Shown here: one piece after another, positions 1-10,232 of the stretch
How the letters are laid out: each line of letters starts with the position of its first letter
How positions within the stretch are numbered: the first letter of the stretch is position 1
NCBI GenBank assembly: GCA_011317545.1
Contig: WUJK01000008.1
Location: forward strand, 1,860,001-1,924,000
Length of the DNA stretch: 64,000 nt
Source of the DNA: Coniella vitis
Lineage: Eukaryota > Ascomycota > Sordariomycetes > Diaporthales > Schizoparmaceae
Direction: 5' to 3'
The notes under the pieces: generated by a model
What the model saw: the letters and a program-made list of their open reading frames with translations, nothing else
What the model was told of the DNA's origin: nothing
Databases searched by the model: none
Program-made: the position numbers and the translations under genes

Positions 1-2
1 AG

Positions 3-697
3 CACGCTAACTATACCAGCAGTGAGCTGGTTACTGCGTACTCGAGACCGGGTCGTCCGATGAAAATTTCGTATAATGGCGATGGTACGGTCTGTGAGTT
101 TATACTAATGACTGTTGACGAAAAGAGCACATCAGCCCAGAAAAAGGGGCAGCCGAAACCTGCGGCGAAGAAAGCCAAAGCGGTTCTCGAGGCTGCATCC
201 AGCTCATCCCGACCTATCGCCGCAGCGAGAACTTCAGACGGGCAGCCAAGCCCTGTGCCACAAGCTCAAGAACAAGAAGCTCGACCAAGCCGCATGCCTC
301 CGCCTCCGCAGAGGAATAACCCGCGATTATCACAATTCGATATTCGAGCCCCCTTGCAACAACCTCCGTCCACACTCAAATCCGAATCTCTCTTTCTGCC
401 TCAGCCCGACGACGATGATCAGTGGGAGCCCGTGAACGTTGATGAGGACGATGAAGCGGCTGAACATGCTCGACTCGCCTGGGATGCTAGTAACCAACCG
501 GTAAGATGAATCTCTTTTGTAAAATTGGTGCAGGACGCTAATATATGGTGTAGAATTCGACTATGCGAATCAGCAGCCACTTCGACAATGGCCTTGGCGT
601 GCCACGTAGTAACGGTGATCCAGACCATATGCCCTCAACACTAGAACCGACACAAAATCTGGCAGATGTTCGAAAGTTTGGACTCTTTTCCGGTTAA
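3..697 (+). CDS. rad9: Rad9-like DNA damage checkpoint clamp subunit, C-terminal part (5' cut by window edge)
   Basis: This is the 3' end of a gene that begins before the window. Exon 3-500 opens in frame with a YTSSELVTAYSRPGRPMK segment and then CEFILMTV. That is the last part of the PCNA-like Rad9 fold, in which a 'GRPMK..Y..DG...EFILMT' strand precedes a disordered tail. The tail is Pro/Ser/Ala-rich and then acidic. An intron at 501-553 (GTAAGA..GCTAAT..TAG) leads to exon 554-697, which ends in VRKFGLFSG and a TAA stop at 695-697. A short GLF-type end is typical of fungal Rad9 tails. Rad9 forms the 9-1-1 clamp with Rad1 and Hus1, which is loaded at damaged DNA to activate the ATR/Mec1 kinase; this is family knowledge. 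The gene converges on the next one with only 98 bp between stop codons. The family call rests on short motifs, so it is good but not certain. Confidence 0.78.
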
Positions 698-795
698 AAG
701 GTGCCAATCAGAGCCTGTACCGGCTCCTGCCGACTCCGCGGAATCTGGAACTTTTTGACAAAGGTCCGCCCACTCTTGCATGGAGATTGCAATGC

Positions 796-1932
796 TCATA
801 GTTCGCTTGCCATTTCGATGCTTATCCAGCTGGTCGCACAACCAGCTCCTGTAGCTATTATCCGAGAGCCAGGGGGAATATACGTCTTCGAAGCAATCGT
901 ATTCCACCTACCTTTGACATCGTTGTTTTCGACCTTAGGCCCGCAGTTGCCATGCTCTCCCCAGCCCCAGGAGAGCACATCGCCATCAGCTGTCATGGCG
1001 ACGACATGCTCACTACCGATGGAGATCTTGTCGAGCTCTGGCAGTCCCGGAGGTGCTAATTGACCGTGGTCATTCTTTCCCCAGTTGAGCAGGACACCAG
1101 CGTCTTGCAGGACATAGGCACCTCCCCAGCTTGCCCCAACGTCTCTCCATCCGGCAATCTTTGTGGGAGCAGATGATTTGATACCGGCTTTGTCGGTACC
1201 CAACACTTGGAGTTCGCCGGATCCAGGGGTCCCATAAACCGCCGTAAATTCTCTACCACAGACTGCTCTGGCAACTTTGAAGTCGATGCCTTCTACCCTT
1301 TTCGGCTCGTACACAACCCCATCGACGCTTGTACCTAATTGACCTTTACGTCCGTTTCCCCAGCCCCAAACCTCGCCATTGCTCAGCACGGCAACAACAT
1401 GTCCCATACACGCTGACAAGTCGGTTATTTCTGTTCCCGGTGGCGGAAAGTCCTTGATCTGTGAAACTGTAGGTGTGCGTATGACGAACTGTCCCTGACC
1501 CAGCTCGCCCTTGTGACCAGTGCCAAAAGTAGAGACGAGAGTGGTGCGGCCTTCCGAGTCGGACTGGGCGATCACCGAGGATTCCCAGGTGGCAGCTATA
1601 AATTTCACTGGCGGTATAGCTGAGGCCCCATCTCCTCCATGAACAGGGGTCAAAGCAACAGCTTGTGCAACAAATTGCCGAGCAGTGTCTTTTTGCTGCT
1701 GTGTGAGTGGTCCACAAGCGCCTGTTGAGTGATCTCCGGCCCAATACAGTTTTCCATCCCGCGCGAGAAGAAGTGTGTGGTTTCCACCGGCCGCAACGCA
1801 GATTATGGGTGCGAGGGGCTCTGCGCCGAGCGGAAAGAGTACTTGCCGTGGGATGGAAACATCTTGGTCGTGGCCGATGCCTAGCTGACCTGCACCGTTG
1901 GAACCGAGAGCATATAGAATTGGGACCGTCAT
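796..1932 (-). CDS. ATS1: RCC1-repeat protein, Ats1-like (alpha-tubulin suppressor)
   Basis: Intronless frame of 378 residues starting at the ATG at 1932. It contains at least five RCC1-type propeller signatures: YALGSNGAGQLGIG near residue 8, FGTGHKGELGQG near 135, VWGWGNGRKGQLGT near 188, NWGKNDHGQL near 285 and LSWGWGEHGNCGP near 320. It ends with GAGCATSWI, a typical closing blade. The size and repeat number fit fungal Ats1, a small RCC1-like protein linked in yeast to tubulin function and to tRNA wobble uridine modification through Elongator/Kti11; this is family knowledge. A possible donor (GTAGGT) lies near the 3' end, but the in-frame downstream residues look conserved, so I keep the uninterrupted frame. 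It is convergent with rad9 and divergent from TYR1. Confidence 0.8.
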   Translation of the reverse strand: MTVPILYALGSNGAGQLGIGHDQDVSIPRQVLFPLGAEPLAPIICVAAGGNHTLLLARDGKLYWAGDHSTGACGPLTQQQKDTARQFVAQAVALTPVHGGDGASAIPPVKFIAATWESSVIAQSDSEGRTTLVSTFGTGHKGELGQGQFVIRTPTVSQIKDFPPPGTEITDLSACMGHVVAVLSNGEVWGWGNGRKGQLGTSVDGVVYEPKRVEGIDFKVARAVCGREFTAVYGTPGSGELQVLGTDKAGIKSSAPTKIAGWRDVGASWGGAYVLQDAGVLLNWGKNDHGQLAPPGLPELDKISIGSEHVVAMTADGDVLSWGWGEHGNCGPKVENNDVKGRWNTIASKTYIPPGSRIIATGAGCATSWISIEMASEL

Positions 1933-2595
1933 TTTTGTTGTACGAATTGTTCGCCGGCTTTAGACAGGTGAATGCGAGTCTAGAACCCTGACGAACAGCA
2001 GCCTGGAGAATAATCCAACGTCGGCAAGGAGCTCTCTGTCTTGACTGTTATCTCTGAGTGACCAATGTGGCTTACAGGTAACCAACGGTGCAACTTAGTG
2101 CCTCGACAAGGGACCCAAACTTCTTCAATGCTTTAATCTATTGGGAAGAAGTGGCGATACTGATTTGCAGTCTTTTTATACACACTGACACAGTATGTAC
2201 GTGCTGTAGTCACCGCTAGAGGCCCTGTACTATCACTATGTACTGTGAAAGCGGCAGGTGAGACCCACTATCGCTCACTCAGGCTCGAGCCCAATCAGCC
2301 ATCGCCTTTCGGAAAATCGGCGCTTTTCTTCCATAGCCCCGCTATTTTTTCGTCAAGAATTTCCCTCTAAACATAAAACTGACAGCAGCACAACAATTCC
2401 AATCTCTTTCATTTAGAATCGAGTAACATCGCAAATTCACAAGAAGCTGCAATCTCACGTCTCAACGCGTCTAACGTTGAGGCATGCTTGCGGCCTGTGA
2501 ACTCAGCGATGTGATTGACCTTGCGACACAGCTTGGTCTAGCTCGATAACCTGCACCCACAGAAGCGTGAGACAGCAGCTCCAGCAGCAGCAAAG
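1933..2595. promoter_or_regulatory. Divergent intergenic region between ATS1-like gene and TYR1
   Basis: 663 bp between two start codons facing away from each other, so it should hold both promoters. A CTGAGTGACC element near 2055 resembles a Gcn4/CPC1 site (TGAGTCA) with one mismatch, and a CCAAT core overlaps it. I see no coding sequence. Confidence 0.4.
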
Positions 2596-4521
2596 ATGGC
2601 CGCCGCCTCGACCGCACCCCCGATACCAGACGACATGGAGAACTTCATTGTCGGTATCATTGGCATGGGCGACATGGGCAAAATGTACGCTCGTCGCCTG
2701 TCTGCCGCTGGCTGGAGGTAAATTGCACAGTCTCCTGCACCACTATCGCATCGCGACCATAGCTTTGGTGATCGATTTACATGGTAAGATGACCTTTTCC
2801 TTTATCAATCCTTTTTTAAAACTTCCCCCCCCCCCTCTCGATGATGACTTGAGTGCATTTGGCTAGAGTATCGCTCATCGGCCGTTTCGGTTTGGTGAGC
2901 TTTCCATGATGAAAAATCTCAGCTACCTTATAATTTTTGTCTGAAGCACACTTGAAAGTTCTGCATTTGTTGAACCGTCTTCCCGAGTTGTTCACAATGG
3001 CTAACAGGATTTGGATAGGTTCCTACTTTCTGTATACGGTATCTTTGTTACTAACCACGCCCATTGCGGACAGTGTCAGAGCATGTGATAGGGATGACAA
3101 GTACGATGGCTTGGTGGAAGAATTTCGCGACAATGTATAGTCTTGACACTGTCCCGCACATTGATTCAGCGCAGCAGCCGTAGATCGCAAGCTGAGACAT
3201 CGTCTATAGAATAAAATTCAAATTGTTCGAAATGGTCACCTGGTTTCCCGAGAGAGTGACTACATCATCTACAGCGTAGAGGCCGCAGTTATTGGTCAGG
3301 TTGTCAAGGAGTATGGTCCATGTATGCTTTCCAATCATTTGCAAGCACGGTCTGTGAGCGTGAAGGTCTATAACCGCTCTACTGACATATCCATGTCACA
3401 GCTACCAAATTGAATGCCATCGTCGGCGGCCAGACCTCTTGTAAAGCACCGGAAATTGCAGCTCTCGAGGAGCATCTGCCACCAGATGTCGACATTATCC
3501 CCTGTCACTCGCTGCATGGCCCAAATGTCGACCCGAAAGGGCAACCTTTGGTGAGCTTCCGCCTTTGAAAGAGTGTCAAGTTGCTTCGACAGAGCTGTTT
3601 TTGCTAAACCCAGTCTGCTAGGTCCTCATTAAACACCGCGCCTCAGACGCGTCCTTCGCTAAAGTGGAAACGGTGCTCTCATGTCTCGACTCGAAGCATG
3701 TCTACCTCAGCGCACGCGAGCACGACCGCATCACAGCCGACACGCAAGCCGTCACACATGCGGCCTTTCTCTCCATGGGCAAAGCCTGGCATGCCATGCA
3801 GCAATTCCCCTGGGAAGGCGCGCGCTATGTCGGCGGCATCGAAAACGTCAAGATCAACCTCACGCTGCGCATCTACAGCGCCCGATGGCACGTCTACGCC
3901 GGCCTCGCCATCCTCAACCCCGAGGCCCGCAAGCAAATCACACAGTACGCGCGCAGCACAACGGAGCTCTACAAGCTGATGCTCGAGGGCAAGTACGAGG
4001 ACTTACGCCGGCGAGTGTACGCAGCACGCGAGCGGGTATTTGGGCATGATGATGCGCCCAAGTGGGCATCTGCGACGCTCCTGCAGGACGAGATTCTGGA
4101 CCGTTTTAGTCTTGGCAAGAAGCCCGAGGAGGGCAAAGCGCTACCCAATAACCACTTGTCCCTGCTTGCCATGGTGGACTGCTGGAGCGCGCTGGGGATT
4201 GTGCCGTATGACCACATGATTTGCTCGACGCCGCTCTTTCGGCTGTGGCTGGGCGTGACGGAGAATCTGTTTCGGCACCCGGAGCGGCTAGATGAGGCGC
4301 TGCGGATTGCGGTTGACGATAACACGTTTCGGAGCGACGACCTCGAGTTTACGTTCGCTGCGCGTGGATGGGCTGAGTGTGTGAGTTTGGGGCACTTTGA
4401 TACGTGGCGAGAGAGGTTCCGGGAGACGCAGGCCTTTTTTGAGCCGCGGTTTGTGGAGGCTGCCAAGGTGGGCAACGCGATGATCAAAGCGGTTCTTGAG
4501 GAGACGAGTAAGAAAGACTGA
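2596..4521 (+). CDS. TYR1: Prephenate dehydrogenase (NADP+)
   Basis: Five exons: 2596-2717, 3074-3134, 3210-3321, 3402-3550 and 3622-4521, giving 447 residues, the usual size of fungal Tyr1. The N-terminus holds the dinucleotide motif VGIIGMGDMG. Exon 2 supplies ACDRDDKY, exon 3 VRNGHLVSRESDYIIYSVE, exon 4 IVGGQTSCKAPE and PCHSLHGP, and exon 5 LIKHRASDASF and ITADTQAVTHAAFLSMG, all characteristic of the family. The enzyme oxidatively decarboxylates prephenate to 4-hydroxyphenylpyruvate in tyrosine synthesis. The start ATG at 2596 gives MAAASTAPP. The first intron is long for this genome (356 nt) and is discussed separately. Its acceptor could be 3073 or five bases later; I prefer 3073 because it yields GWSVRACDRD, collinear with relatives. 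Codon use turns GC-rich in exon 5. Confidence 0.92.
2841..2944 (+). ncRNA. Candidate C/D box snoRNA inside TYR1 intron 1 (weak)
   Basis: The 356-nt first intron holds two perfect box C sequences ATGATGA, at 2841-2847 and 2906-2912, followed by a perfect box D CTGA at 2941-2944. A GTGA at 2895-2898 could be a degenerate D' seven bases before the second copy (C'). The order C-D'-C'-D and the 104-nt span are acceptable for a C/D snoRNA. I found no convincing terminal stem, and no rRNA target for the sequence upstream of box D. It is therefore a pattern-based candidate only. Confidence 0.25.
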
Positions 4522-5067
4522 ATGACAAAGATGGTGGCGACGGATCCTGTTCATACACGTATCGTCCGTCTACGTAAGTGAGGTAACGGCGTTTGGTCTT
4601 TGGGATCCAGGCCGAACATGCCTTGGCCTGGACCTGGGAATCCAGAATGGAATGAATCATTAGAGCATAGCTCACGTATCCTCTACAACTAGGTGGCATA
4701 TGTTCACACTTCTCGAACCATTTCATAATGATTGCAAGGCATTGGTTTTGGGTTTGCACATGTTCCCAGGTAGGGCTTGTACATGGATGCAATAAGCGAG
4801 GGCGGGGCATGCAGCTGCCTGTTGCTTGTACCTGGGTACCTTTTTAATTGAGACGGCACGTGGGAGCGCGACGTGTATGCGTCATCGGCGTGCCTTTTCA
4901 GGTACTGAGGAACTTTCCCAGTTCTGCTGCTGCGCTTCCGCTTTGCTCATCAACGAGGGCTCATCTCCGCCCTATGGAATCTTCTACAGTTCAACTTCTC
5001 TTCTTCCCTCCACAGACATCTCTTGAGCACAGCATCTTGTCCAGTCAGCCCAGTCCATCAATGCAGA
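4522..5067. other. Intergenic, TYR1 3' side to RAD26 promoter
   Basis: 546 bp. It should contain the TYR1 polyadenylation region and the RAD26 promoter and leader. No convincing coding sequence. A pyrimidine-rich leader (TTCTCTTCTTCCCTCCACAG) lies near 4997-5016. Confidence 0.5.
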
Positions 5068-5114
5068 ATGTCTTCGTCAACGGGCGACCGCGTCGCCGAC
5101 TCGCCTTCCGCTGA
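5061..5114 (+). promoter_or_regulatory. Out-of-frame upstream ORF overlapping the RAD26 start codon
   Basis: An ATG at 5061, seven bases before the RAD26 ATG at 5068, opens a 17-codon frame that ends with TGA at 5112-5114, inside the RAD26 coding sequence. A scanning ribosome meets it first, so initiation there would bypass the RAD26 start. Its context is CATCAATG, against CAGAATGTC for the main start. Whether it lowers translation depends on leaky scanning and on where transcription begins, which cannot be seen here. Confidence 0.45.
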
Positions 5115-8100
5115 GCTAGTCGCAGGTCAGGAAATTCAGGACGGCATCGCGCAACCTACCGATACTGCCGAAACCACATCGCCAACCGAGCCCGAGACTC
5201 GAGACGGAAGTTCTGCTGCGGATATACCACAGGATCTTGACGAAGAATCTGCCCTTAAAGTCCTAAATACCACTGTCCGCGATCAAGAGGATCTCGAGCG
5301 CGACATATCCCACCAAGCTAATCTGGCTCTTATTGAGGTTGAGGACAACAAGGACAAGAATCGGATCTCACGAGCTGAAGTTAGGAAACAAAAGTTGGAG
5401 AAGCAGAAAACAGCCCAGCAAGAGAAGCTGAGAAAAGCGCGGGGCAACCCTCCACTGGTAGCGAAAATAAAAGAAGAAATCGCCCGTTTGGATTCCGAGA
5501 TCGAACTCGTCGACAATGACATTCAAGATCTTTCAGCGCGCATTGAGCAACGCCATGAGCTGGGCATTGATGATGAAATCGCAAACACATCGGCAACCGG
5601 TCGGCTTCCCGGCGAGTCGCAACGAGAGTTCCTCATACGCACCGGCAAGATCACGCCGTTTTCCAAGATTGGTGGCCCACGCGAAGGCGTTGTTGGCAGG
5701 CTTGCAAATGCTATCATAGATGCAGAGGAGGAGGCTGTGACTGAGGACATTGAGAACCAGCTGGCTGCAGACCAGGTCCGATCACATCGAAATTTGCGCC
5801 TCCCTGGATTTGCCGAAATCAATGACAATGTGGGCACGGCTGCTGTTGAGAATGAATTCTCGCTGCGACCTCGCAAAAAGCGAAGAATACAAAAAGAGAC
5901 TGAATCGTCTGACGAGTTCGAGCCCGAATCGGCGGCATCTCCAGCTTCTGTCTCTGATGGCGTCTCTGAGGATTATGATATGTCCGATATCATTCGCACT
6001 AGACAAAGAAAAAGAGGCCGAGCCTTAAAGACTGGCACAGATGCCGAGGGAGATGTTGATTTCAGTAAGATCGATGATGGCAACGAGGCAGCATTTCAAC
6101 ACCGTTTAGCGGACTGGGTGGAGCGCAGAAGTCGCGCCCGACGGCGCAGACGAGAGCTCGATGGACTTCCTGTGGTGGATGACGACGAGGAAGAATGGTT
6201 CAACCCCTCTCCTGATCAGCCCGATCATGAGTTTGAAGGTGGCCTTAAACTACCAGGCGACATATATCCATCCTTGTTTGACTACCAAAAGACCGGAGTG
6301 CAATGGCTGGCAGAGCTCTTTGAGCAAAATGTTGGTGGCATTGTGGGAGATGAAATGGGTCTCGGCAAGACAATCCAAATAATATCCTTCATTGCTGCGC
6401 TACACTACAGCAGAAAGTTGACCAAGCCTGTTCTTGTGGTTGCGCCTGCCACTGTCCTTCAGCAATGGGTCAATGAATTCCATCGCTGGTGGCCGCCTCT
6501 TCGAGTATCCATTTTGCATTCTTCAGGCAGCGGAATGCTCAACGTTCGCAACGAAAAACTCTACGAAGATGACGACATGCTCGGGCAAAGAGAAGATGGG
6601 TCTGGAGTGCGGAAGTCGAGCAAGGCCGCCAAAGAGATTGTCGATCGGGTTGTCAAGCATGGGCATGTTTTGGTGACTACCTATGCAGGCGTCCAGACTT
6701 ACGGAGACGTACTGATTCCCGTGGAATGGAACTACGCTGTACTGGATGAAGGTCACAAGATTCGAAACCCAAATACGGGAGTGACCATCTACTGCAAAGA
6801 ACTCCTCACTCCTAACCGAGTTATTCTGTCTGGCACTCCCATGCAGAACAACCTGATCGAATTGTGGTCACTTTTTGACTTCATCAATCCTATGCGATTG
6901 GGTTCGCTTGTGGACTTTCGCAACCAGTTCGAGGTGCCCATCAGACTTGGTGGCTACGCAAATGCATCCAAAGTGCAGATAATGACGGCACAGAAATGCG
7001 CCGAGACGTTGAAGGAAGCCATTAGTCCATATCTGCTGCAGCGCACGAAGAAGGACGTGGCGGCCGATCTGCCGCAAAAGAAAGAGCAAGTCCTCTTTTG
7101 TCACCTGACCGAGTACCAGAAAAACACATATAGAATGTTTCAAGCGTCAGAGGATATGCAAGCCATAGAAAAGGGTGCCAAGTCCATGTTCTTTGGCATT
7201 GATCATTTACGAAAGATTTGCAATCACCCTGACTTGGCATTTCCGAAGCTGAAGCAACGTTCGGGCTACAAATGGGGTTCAGAGAACAAATCGGGCAAGA
7301 TGAAAGTGGTCAAGTCTCTGCTCACCATGTGGAAGCGTCTAGGTCACAAAACATTGCTCTTCACGCAGGGTGTCCAGATGCTGGATATACTGGAAGCATT
7401 TGTTCGCCGCCAGGAGAATATCCATTACCTTCGTATGGACGGCAGTACTGCCATTAAGGAGAGACAGAAGCTGGTGGATCGGTTCAATAACGATCCAGAG
7501 ATAGATCTTTTCCTTTTGACCACCAAAGTAGGCGGATTGGGGCTCAACCTTACAGGTGCAAACAGGGTCATCATTTACGACCCCGACTGGAACCCTTCGA
7601 CGGACATGCAGGCTCGTGAAAGAGCTTGGCGTCTGGGCCAGAAGAAGGAAGTAACCATCTATAGACTCATGACAGCCGGAACCGTAGAAGAGTTCATCTA
7701 CAGACGACAGATCTGGAAGCAGTTCTTGGCGAACAAGGTCTTGAAAGATCCCAAGCAGCTGCCTGCTTTCAATATGGGCGACTTGCATGATCTCTTCAAA
7801 TTCGACCCAGATCAGTCCAGCGGCACGACAACAAGCAAGATTCTTGAAGGAAGCAAGGCCACTACCACAGACGCCGCACCAAAGCCAAGAATCACAGCTG
7901 GCGCTGGCGAATACGACATGCCCGATCAGCATGCTTACACGGAGAACATGGTGCGCAACGGAGGCATACAGCAAGAAGACGAAAAGCCTGAAGAGCTCGA
8001 AGGTGTCGGCCGACTAGAGGACTTCAACAACGACGAACAGAAGGGTGACGCAGCGCAGGAGGAAGACCGCATTATGGCCGGCATCTTTGCCAAGGGCGTC

Positions 8101-8661
8101 CATGAAGCGCTCGAACACGACGACGTCATGAATGGCGGCAAGGGCAAAAGAACGATCCAGCCAGACCGCGCGATTCTGCAGCGCGAGGCAAACCGCGCCG
8201 CTGCCGAAGCCGCTGCACATCTCCGCCGTGCTGGCCAGCAGGCGCGGAATGTTCCCATCGGCACGGTCACCTGGACAGGTGAGGTTGGCGAAGCCGGACG
8301 CCCGCGACCGAGCAATGCCAACCGCAGTCGTGGAGGGCCTGGTTCTTCTGGCGTGCTGGCGGGCATCAGAAATCGTCAAGGAATGGGCAATGGGGGTGGA
8401 GGCAGCTCTCGCTCTGGAACGTCCACGCCTACGCATAAGATTTACAGCCTAAAAGAGTTCAAGGAGATGATTCGGTTCTACATGCAGCGTCATGGAGGAA
8501 AAGTGCCGAGTAAGGTGCTGGTGGACCATTTTGGCCCCCTGTGTGAAGGCAATAATAACGCGAGTACGTTCAAGGCTGCACTGGATGCCGTCGCCACGTT
8601 GGAGCGAAGTCGGTTCAGTCAGGCGCGAGCGACATGGACGCTGAAACCTGAGCAGATGTGA
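5068..8661 (+). CDS. RAD26: Rad26/CSB-type Snf2 DNA-dependent ATPase, transcription-coupled repair
   Basis: Intronless, 1197 residues from the ATG at 5068 (the frame opens earlier but only with non-ATG codons). The N-terminal ~370 residues are charged with predicted coiled coil, including an LEKQKTAQQEKLRKA stretch and basic patches such as RPRKKRRIQ. The Snf2 core follows: Walker A DEMGLGKT near residue 428, DEGH near 560, SGTPMQNN near 588, and the C-terminal helicase lobe with RMDGST, TTKVGGLGLNL and RERAWRLGQ near 850. The spacing and RRIQKE-type N-terminus match Rad26/ERCC6 rather than Rad54 or Swi2. The family remodels RNA polymerase II stalled at lesions to start transcription-coupled nucleotide excision repair. 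The C-terminal 300 residues are low-complexity, then end in a conserved-looking block (YSLKEFKEMIRFYMQRHGGK) that may be a winged-helix-like tail. It converges on RPS14. Confidence 0.92.
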   Translation: MSSSTGDRVADSPSAELVAGQEIQDGIAQPTDTAETTSPTEPETRDGSSAADIPQDLDEESALKVLNTTVRDQEDLERDISHQANLALIEVEDNKDKNRISRAEVRKQKLEKQKTAQQEKLRKARGNPPLVAKIKEEIARLDSEIELVDNDIQDLSARIEQRHELGIDDEIANTSATGRLPGESQREFLIRTGKITPFSKIGGPREGVVGRLANAIIDAEEEAVTEDIENQLAADQVRSHRNLRLPGFAEINDNVGTAAVENEFSLRPRKKRRIQKETESSDEFEPESAASPASVSDGVSEDYDMSDIIRTRQRKRGRALKTGTDAEGDVDFSKIDDGNEAAFQHRLADWVERRSRARRRRRELDGLPVVDDDEEEWFNPSPDQPDHEFEGGLKLPGDIYPSLFDYQKTGVQWLAELFEQNVGGIVGDEMGLGKTIQIISFIAALHYSRKLTKPVLVVAPATVLQQWVNEFHRWWPPLRVSILHSSGSGMLNVRNEKLYEDDDMLGQREDGSGVRKSSKAAKEIVDRVVKHGHVLVTTYAGVQTYGDVLIPVEWNYAVLDEGHKIRNPNTGVTIYCKELLTPNRVILSGTPMQNNLIELWSLFDFINPMRLGSLVDFRNQFEVPIRLGGYANASKVQIMTAQKCAETLKEAISPYLLQRTKKDVAADLPQKKEQVLFCHLTEYQKNTYRMFQASEDMQAIEKGAKSMFFGIDHLRKICNHPDLAFPKLKQRSGYKWGSENKSGKMKVVKSLLTMWKRLGHKTLLFTQGVQMLDILEAFVRRQENIHYLRMDGSTAIKERQKLVDRFNNDPEIDLFLLTTKVGGLGLNLTGANRVIIYDPDWNPSTDMQARERAWRLGQKKEVTIYRLMTAGTVEEFIYRRQIWKQFLANKVLKDPKQLPAFNMGDLHDLFKFDPDQSSGTTTSKILEGSKATTTDAAPKPRITAGAGEYDMPDQHAYTENMVRNGGIQQEDEKPEELEGVGRLEDFNNDEQKGDAAQEEDRIMAGIFAKGVHEALEHDDVMNGGKGKRTIQPDRAILQREANRAAAEAAAHLRRAGQQARNVPIGTVTWTGEVGEAGRPRPSNANRSRGGPGSSGVLAGIRNRQGMGNGGGGSSRSGTSTPTHKIYSLKEFKEMIRFYMQRHGGKVPSKVLVDHFGPLCEGNNNASTFKAALDAVATLERSRFSQARATWTLKPEQM

Positions 8662-9481
8662 GGGAGCGTGAATGGTAACGCACTGAAGCGCTCAGGTCTT
8701 CATCATTGTTGGAATCTATATGACAAGTCGGTAAGGAAATTATGCGGTTTGCCGAAGTAAGGCAGGGTTCTGGCGTCGCATTCATTCTTATATGATACCT
8801 TACAACAGCGCGGCGTTTTTTTTTTTTCTTCTTTTCTTCTGAGAAACTGTTATGTGGTAGACATTGACATGTTTAACGCCCAAGACCGAGTATCTGTTTG
8901 GATTTTGCAGAGGCTGGGTGTGAAGAAATATCAAAACTAGGTTGTGATACTCTTGCAATAATGCTAGCTTCCTACTTCTAGTATACACTCTACTTTTGTG
9001 TGCAGCGTAGAGATGCCGATACCGACCTCAAATTTCGCTTTATTGATTGTCAGGGTCTCATCTTTCGGCAAACGCCACGCTCCTCTTGTTGAAGCGGTGC
9101 TTATGCATTTCGTCGCTTTCCAACCTAGACAATCAACGCGGAGATGTATTACGAGCTTCATAGGAAGTTTCGCGGAGCATGTCGCACACATCAAGACAAT
9201 ATTGCGAGGAGGCCATTTTTTTAAAACTTTATTTTGATTGCTGTAGCTGTGCTATAAGCATCATGTGACAACAACGTCCCTACCACGAGGGCAAGGAAGC
9301 CGTGAAGAATGGAGACCAGGCGAAATGAGCCGTTCTCCTCGTAACTGTCAACGCCACAGAGTAACCCATATGCAGCAGTAGCCACGCCAATCCCAATTTT
9401 GTTTGTGTCCGTCCATCTTGCAGCCAACCAGCCACTCCATCCACGGTATCGTGAGTGAAAAAAGGTGTGGAAGTATGGCGC
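8662..9481. other. Intergenic between convergent RAD26 and RPS14
   Basis: 820 bp holding two 3' ends. An uninterrupted T tract lies at about 8816-8827. Small open frames here have no recognisable similarity, so I see no gene. Confidence 0.5.
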
Positions 9482-10232
9482 TCAGAGACGACGACCACGG
9501 CGACCACCCTTTCTGCGGGTAGAGTCGGAAGGAGTGGGGGTCACGTCCTCGATACGGCCAATCTTCATGCCGGAACGGGCCAGGGCACGGAGAGCAGACT
9601 GGGCACCGGGGCCGGGGGTCTTGGTACCGTTACCTGCGCGGGAACGTTAGTGGTTGGAACTATTCACGGGGCCATAAGCCTTCCATATGTAGGGTATGCA
9701 AACTTACCACCAGTGGCACGGATCTTGATGTGCAGGGCAGTGATGCCAAGCTCCTTGCAGCGGGTAGCGACGTCCTGGGCAGCCAACATGGCAGCGTAGG
9801 GGGAGGACTCGTCACGGTCGGCCTTGACCTTCATACCACCGGTGACACGGCAAATGGTCTCGCGGCCACTGGAATCACCCAGAATGTTAGCCTCAAGTAA
9901 GAAACCATTGTAGGTCGAGGTGTACGAAATGCACACTGGCATTCGTATCCAGCAATCCCTCGTTGTGCAGTTGCATTGTAATATCTTCTCTTTCAAGGGT
10001 TGACGAACCTGAGATCGGTGACGTGGACGAAGGTGTCGTTGAAGGAGGCGAAGATACGGGCAACACCGAAGACGAGTTCACCTGTGAGGATGGAGGGATT
10101 CGTCAGTCATTGACCCTCCTTTGCGTTGCGCAATTCGCCTGTCCGTGGAATGGCAGCAGTCTCACCCTCGCGGGCCTGGGGACCCAAGGAGATGTTCTCC
10201 TGGGCGGGACGGGTGGTCTTCTTGGGAGCCAT
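9482..10232 (-). CDS. RPS14: 40S ribosomal protein S14 (uS11)
   Basis: Four exons read on the minus strand: 10232-10166, 10081-10009, 9868-9708 and 9633-9482. They encode 150 residues, the normal length. The start is MAPKKTTRPAQENISLGPQ. Conserved blocks are GELVFGVARIFASFNDTFVH, VTDLSGRETICRVTGGMKVK, RDESSPYAAMLAAQDVA, and the basic tail DSTRRKGGRRGRRL, which reaches the decoding centre of the small subunit. All junctions are GT..AG and keep the frame. uS11 sits on the platform of the 40S subunit near the mRNA exit. The gene is transcribed divergently from RPL7 across a shared 380 bp region, which would suit co-regulation of two ribosomal proteins. Confidence 0.96.
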
